A stretch of DNA of 64,000 nucleotides from Micromonospora halotolerans (GTDB taxonomy: Bacteria > Actinomycetota > Actinomycetes > Mycobacteriales > Micromonosporaceae), in contig NZ_CP134876.1 in the NCBI RefSeq assembly GCF_032108445.1, positions 806,001 through 870,000 on the forward strand. Reading direction: 5' to 3'. This document shows positions 60,991 to 64,000 of this stretch, piece by piece. How positions within the stretch are numbered: position 1 is the first letter of the stretch; each line of letters opens with the position of its first letter. The position numbers were made by a program, and so were the translations under genes. The notes beneath the pieces are model-generated. The model did not search any database. It was given only the letters and a program-made list of their open reading frames with translations, and was not told the origin of the DNA.

Positions 60991-62238
60991 TCAGCCGCCG
61001 AGCGCCGCCTTGGCGTTCTTGTCGAAGTTGCTCAGGACCGTCTTCGGGTCACCGGTGGCCAGCCCCTGGAGGCCGGCCTCCAGGTCCCGCAGGACGCTGT
61101 CCATCTTCGGGGCGTTCACCGGGCCCTGCGCGTACGCGGCGGCGTCGATGAACGGCTTGTCCGCCGGGAAGGCGCTGGCGTACTGGTCGCGGACGGACTG
61201 CCGCGACGGCATCACGCCGAACGCCTTGGCGAAGCTCACCTGCTGGTCGCCCGCGGTCATCGCCTCGACGAACTTGATCGCCTGGTCCTTGTACTTCGAC
61301 TTGGCCGCGATGCCCCAGCACTGGGTGAAGGAGAGGGTGCCCTGCCCCTTCGGGCCGGTCGGCAGCGGCACGACCTTGTACTTCACGTTCGGGAAGTCGT
61401 TCTGCAGGGCGCCCTTGATCCAGTTGCCCTCGATGGTCATGACGGCCTTGCCCCTGCCGAACGCCTCCCCGGACCAGCCGGCGTCGAGCTGCTTCGGGAA
61501 CTTCGCGTAGCCGTTGGTGAGCAGGGACTTCACGTACTGGAGGGCCTGGAGGTTCTCCGGGGTGTCGGCGGTGGGCTGCTTGCCGTCCTTGCTCATGAGC
61601 CAGCCGCCGTTCTGCACCATGAACGCGCCGATCCGGTCGCGGGTGTCGCCGAGGGCGAGCGCCACCATCTTCTTCGCCTTGATCTTCTGGCTGACGGCGG
61701 TGAGCTGGTCCCAGGTGGTCGGCACGTCGGCGTCGGTCAGGCCGGCCTTCGCCCAGAGGTCGGTGTTGATCTCCAGGGCGAGGGTGGAGAAGTCCTTCGG
61801 CGCGCAGTAGAGCTTGCCGTCGTAGGTGAACGTGGTGCGCAGGCTCTCGTAGAAGTCGTCCTTGTTGCTGACCTTGTCGCCGTACGGCTCCAGGGCGCCG
61901 ACACTGGCGTAGTCGGCGAAGCGGGTCGCGTCGACGTAGAAGACGTCGGGCGGGGTGCCGCCGGCGAGGGCCTGGCCGAGCTGCTGGGTGAGGTCCTGGG
62001 CCGGGGTGACGGTGGCCGTGTTGCCACTGGCGGACGCCCACTTGGCGGCGGCCTCCTGCACCGCCTTGGTCTCGGCCTCGCCGGACGAGCCGATCATGAT
62101 CTGCAGGCTCGCCGGGCCGCTGGACTGCTTGGTGTCGTTCGCGGAGTCGTCGAAGCCGCTGCCGCACGCGGCGGAGCCGAACAGGGCGACGGCGGCGAAG
62201 CCGGCCACCGCCGCCCGGGTGAGGGTGCGAGGTGTCAT
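60991..62238 (-). CDS. Sugar ABC transporter substrate-binding lipoprotein
   Basis: The 415-residue CUT1 binding protein has a lipoprotein signal (ALFGSAACGS, Cys25). The mature part resembles maltose/trehalose-type binding proteins: QIMIGSSGEAETKAVQEAAAKWASASGN, GGTPPDVFYVDATRFADYASVGALEPY, LALEINTDLWAKAGL and GKAVMTIEGNWIKGALQ. The ATG at 62238 follows GGAGAG. It lies directly after lacI (26 bp) and before the two permeases. The sugar is unknown; the divergent glycogen-debranching-type gene suggests an alpha-glucan or oligosaccharide. Confidence 0.92.
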   Translation of the reverse strand: MTPRTLTRAAVAGFAAVALFGSAACGSGFDDSANDTKQSSGPASLQIMIGSSGEAETKAVQEAAAKWASASGNTATVTPAQDLTQQLGQALAGGTPPDVFYVDATRFADYASVGALEPYGDKVSNKDDFYESLRTTFTYDGKLYCAPKDFSTLALEINTDLWAKAGLTDADVPTTWDQLTAVSQKIKAKKMVALALGDTRDRIGAFMVQNGGWLMSKDGKQPTADTPENLQALQYVKSLLTNGYAKFPKQLDAGWSGEAFGRGKAVMTIEGNWIKGALQNDFPNVKYKVVPLPTGPKGQGTLSFTQCWGIAAKSKYKDQAIKFVEAMTAGDQQVSFAKAFGVMPSRQSVRDQYASAFPADKPFIDAAAYAQGPVNAPKMDSVLRDLEAGLQGLATGDPKTVLSNFDKNAKAALGG

Positions 62239-62264
62239 CTGACTCTCCTGGATGGGGGATGGGG

Positions 62265-63254
62265 TCACGCCGTCTGCCGGAGCACGAGCGTGGGAGTGAG
62301 CAGCACATGGTGATCGGTGGGCTGGCCGTCGAGCAGGTCGGTGAGCAGGTCGACGCAGCGGGCGGCGGCCGCGGCGAGCGGCTGGCTGACGCTGCTCAGG
62401 CCGACCGCGGCGGCCACCGGGGTGTCGTCGAAGCCGACGACGGCGACCGGCGCGGCGGCGTGGCGCGCGGCCTGGAGCGCGCCGAGGGCGAGCGAGTCGC
62501 TGGCGCAGACCACCGCGGTCGGCGGCACGTCGCGGGCGAGCAGGTCCCGCAGTTCCCGCTCGCCCTCGGCGATGCCGTCCTCGCTCTCCCGGCGCAGGCC
62601 GGCCACGTCGTGGCCGGCCGCCGCCATGGTGGTACGCCAGCCGGCGCACCGGTCGTCGCCGACGCCGGAGCCGGCCGGCCAGCCGAGGAAGGCGATCCGG
62701 TGGTGGCCGGCGTCGAGCAGGTGCCGGGTGACCTGGGCGGTGCCGGCGGCGCCGTCCACGTCGACCCACGGGTGCGCGTCGAGGGCGTCCCACGGCCGGC
62801 CGAAGGTCACGAACGGCACCTCGCGCGCGGCCAGCCACGCGGTGCGCGGGTCGCCGTGCTTGGTGCCGGTGAGCACGAACGCGTCCAGGTCGTACGCGCC
62901 GAGCAGGTCGTCGTAGGTGGCGATCTCCTGGTCGTCGTCGCGGGCCGTGTAGAGCATGACCCGGTAGCCGGCGGCGTCGGCGGTCTCGGTGAGCCCGTGC
63001 AGGAAGCGGTCGAGCACCGAGCCGTTGATCCCGTCGCGGGTGGGCTCGATGCGGACGGCGATGAGGCGGGAGCGGCCGGTCCGCATCTGCCGGGCGGCCT
63101 GGTTGGCCCGGTAGCCGAGCGCGCTGATCGCCTCCTGCACCCGCCGCCGGGTCTCCTCGCGGACGATGTGCGGCGCGTTGAGCACGTTGGAGACCGTCTG
63201 CCGGCTCACCTGGGCATGCCGGGCCACCGTCGCGATGGTCACCTTTTCAGCCAC
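62265..63254 (-). CDS. LacI-family transcriptional regulator
   Basis: The 329-residue repressor has an N-terminal LacI helix-turn-helix (VTIATVARHAQVSRQTVSNVLNAPHIVREETRRRVQEAISALGYRAN) and a periplasmic-binding-protein-like ligand domain (about 60-325). The hinge SRLIAVRIEP follows. The GTG at 63254 has GAGAGGG upstream; a longer frame to 63356 would run across the operators. Two operator-like palindromes at 63273-63314 overlap its promoter region, so autorepression is expected. It probably controls the ABC genes and the divergent gene. Confidence 0.93.
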   Translation of the reverse strand: MAEKVTIATVARHAQVSRQTVSNVLNAPHIVREETRRRVQEAISALGYRANQAARQMRTGRSRLIAVRIEPTRDGINGSVLDRFLHGLTETADAAGYRVMLYTARDDDQEIATYDDLLGAYDLDAFVLTGTKHGDPRTAWLAAREVPFVTFGRPWDALDAHPWVDVDGAAGTAQVTRHLLDAGHHRIAFLGWPAGSGVGDDRCAGWRTTMAAAGHDVAGLRRESEDGIAEGERELRDLLARDVPPTAVVCASDSLALGALQAARHAAAPVAVVGFDDTPVAAAVGLSSVSQPLAAAAARCVDLLTDLLDGQPTDHHVLLTPTLVLRQTA

Positions 63255-63272
63255 TTGATCCCTCTCGCCGCC

Positions 63273-63314
63273 TTGAACGATCCAACTCCGATGAGGCAGG
63301 ATTAGATCGTTCAA
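63273..63314. promoter_or_regulatory. Paired LacI-type operators and divergent promoter
   Basis: TTGAACGATCCAA (63273-63285) and TTAGATCGTTCAA (63302-63314) are two near-palindromic operators in mirror orientation. TTGAACGATC and GATCGTTCAA are perfect 10-bp arms separated by 22 bp. On the plus strand, TTGAAC at 63273 with CAGGAT at 63297-63302 (18-bp spacer) forms a promoter for the gene at 63402. Both operators would block it. Confidence 0.75.
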
Positions 63315-63401
63315 AGTTTCTGGAATGTTTCGCACTGTGGCACCGGCCGGAGCCATCTGTCAAGACGTCGCCGGCCCACCGATCAGCACCGGGAGTTCCC
63401 C

Positions 63402-64000
63402 TTGTCCGAACGCCACCTGCAACCGCTGCTGCACGACCTGGTCGGCGTGGTGCACGCCCCCACGAGCGCGCTGGGCGACGCGGCGGGTCAGATCCGGCCG
63501 CACGGCGTCCAGGGCGTCTTCCACGCCGACGCCCGGGTGCTCTCCCGCGCCGAGCTGCGCCTCGACGACCGGGAGCCGGAGGCGCTGACCCGCGGGCCGG
63601 CGGGGCCGCACGGCGCCCGCTTCGTCGCCCTGGCCCGCTGGCTCGGCGACCCCACCCCCGACCCGACCGTCCGGGTCGAGCGCACCCGGCAGGCCGGCCC
63701 GCACGGCGTCACCGAGGAACTCGTCGTCTCGTCCACCGCCGCCGACCCGGTCCACACCACGGTCAGCGTCGACCTCGGCTGCGACCTCGCGCCCATCGAG
63801 CTGGTCAAGTCCGGCGGGAGCGGCGCGCCGCTGGAGGCGAAGGCCGGCGAGCCGGGCCGGGTCCAGTGGGCCGCCGAGGGGCTCACCGTGACCGTCACCG
63901 GCGAGGCGGCCACCGTGGACGCCGCCGGTGACCGGGCCACCGCACCCCGGCTGAGCTGGCCCGTCACGCTCGCCCCCGGCGAGTCCGCGACGCTGCGCTG
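63402..64000 (+). CDS. Glycogen-debranching-type (GDE_N) protein, C-terminus beyond window
   Basis: The 199 visible residues (LSERHLQPLLHDLVGVVHAPTSALGDAAGQIRPHGVQGVFHADARVLSRAELRLDDREPE...) match the N-terminal beta-sandwich domain of amylo-alpha-1,6-glucosidase/glycogen-debranching-type proteins (GDE_N_bis). The full protein usually adds an (alpha/alpha)6 barrel. I chose the TTG at 63402 because GGGAG lies six bases upstream and the family alignment begins there. It is divergent from lacI and shares its operators, linking it to the sugar importer. The frame is open to the window edge. Confidence 0.85.
   Translation, partial: MSERHLQPLLHDLVGVVHAPTSALGDAAGQIRPHGVQGVFHADARVLSRAELRLDDREPEALTRGPAGPHGARFVALARWLGDPTPDPTVRVERTRQAGPHGVTEELVVSSTAADPVHTTVSVDLGCDLAPIELVKSGGSGAPLEAKAGEPGRVQWAAEGLTVTVTGEAATVDAAGDRATAPRLSWPVTLAPGESATLR

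Overview
The window is very G+C-rich actinobacterial chromosome, most likely from Micromonospora or a close Micromonosporaceae relative. I infer this from the extreme third-position GC bias, the gene order around recA and ftsK, and the Spo0M-, ClgR-, PspM- and YbjN-type proteins; no rRNA or marker gene in the window settles the genus. I saw no rRNA, tRNA, CRISPR array, insertion sequence, phage or plasmid gene.

Core backbone, almost all on the minus strand. From right to left: thyX, dapA, rnj (RNase J), ftsK, rimO, pgsA, cinA, clgR, pspA and pspM. Further left, after an insertion of other genes, come a DUF3046 gene, recA, recX and rny (RNase Y, cut by the left edge). This is a familiar actinobacterial neighbourhood for thymidylate and diaminopimelate synthesis, RNA decay, chromosome segregation, phospholipid synthesis, envelope stress and recombination.

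Layout. 1-4.8 kb: rny, a BKACE-type enzyme, recX, recA and DUF3046. 4.8-16.7 kb: an MFS exporter, an acyl-CoA dehydrogenase, a GNAT, a dehydratase/VOC fusion, a UdgX-type DNA glycosylase, a MocR regulator divergent from a PPOX-GNAT fusion, LeuE, Spo0M and two CNNM/CBS proteins. 16.9-23.0 kb: a complete Mrp (Mnh) cation/proton antiporter operon with A and B fused. 23.2-30.9 kb: an unknown 122-aa protein, the helicase Lhr, a GNAT, a SAM hydrolase-like protein and an Nei2-type glycosylase. 30.9-35.9 kb: a lipoprotein, an OmpA-family protein and a 1203-aa multicopper-oxidase-like protein that has lost most of its copper ligands. 35.9-41.2 kb: pspM-pspA-clgR, cinA, pgsA, rimO. 41.2-49.4 kb: an ornithine cyclodeaminase homologue, a Gdx-type SMR exporter, ftsK, a YbjN pair and a secreted S1 protease. 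49.5-58.9 kb: rnj, dapA, thyX, DUF2752, a YcaQ-type glycosylase, two GNATs, a GT87 mannosyltransferase and a SigG-like sigma factor with a VOC partner. 58.9-64 kb: a LacI-regulated sugar ABC importer without an ATPase gene, divergent from a glycogen-debranching-type protein cut by the right edge.

How parts work together. DNA repair is over-represented (recA, recX, UdgX, Lhr, Nei2, YcaQ-like). recA, lhr and the YcaQ-like gene share a promoter pattern, TGTCRNAC-N8-YANNNT, that resembles the LexA-independent RecA-NDp promoter of actinobacteria; recA also has a LexA-type box. Many genes have a -10 element six to eight bases before the start codon, which suggests leaderless mRNAs. Several intergenic palindromes (GGGGCCCC elements and a 50-bp element at 28.5 kb) look like dispersed repeats that may also act as terminators. 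The clearest candidate for something undescribed is the copper-site-less oxidase homologue with three fibronectin domains.
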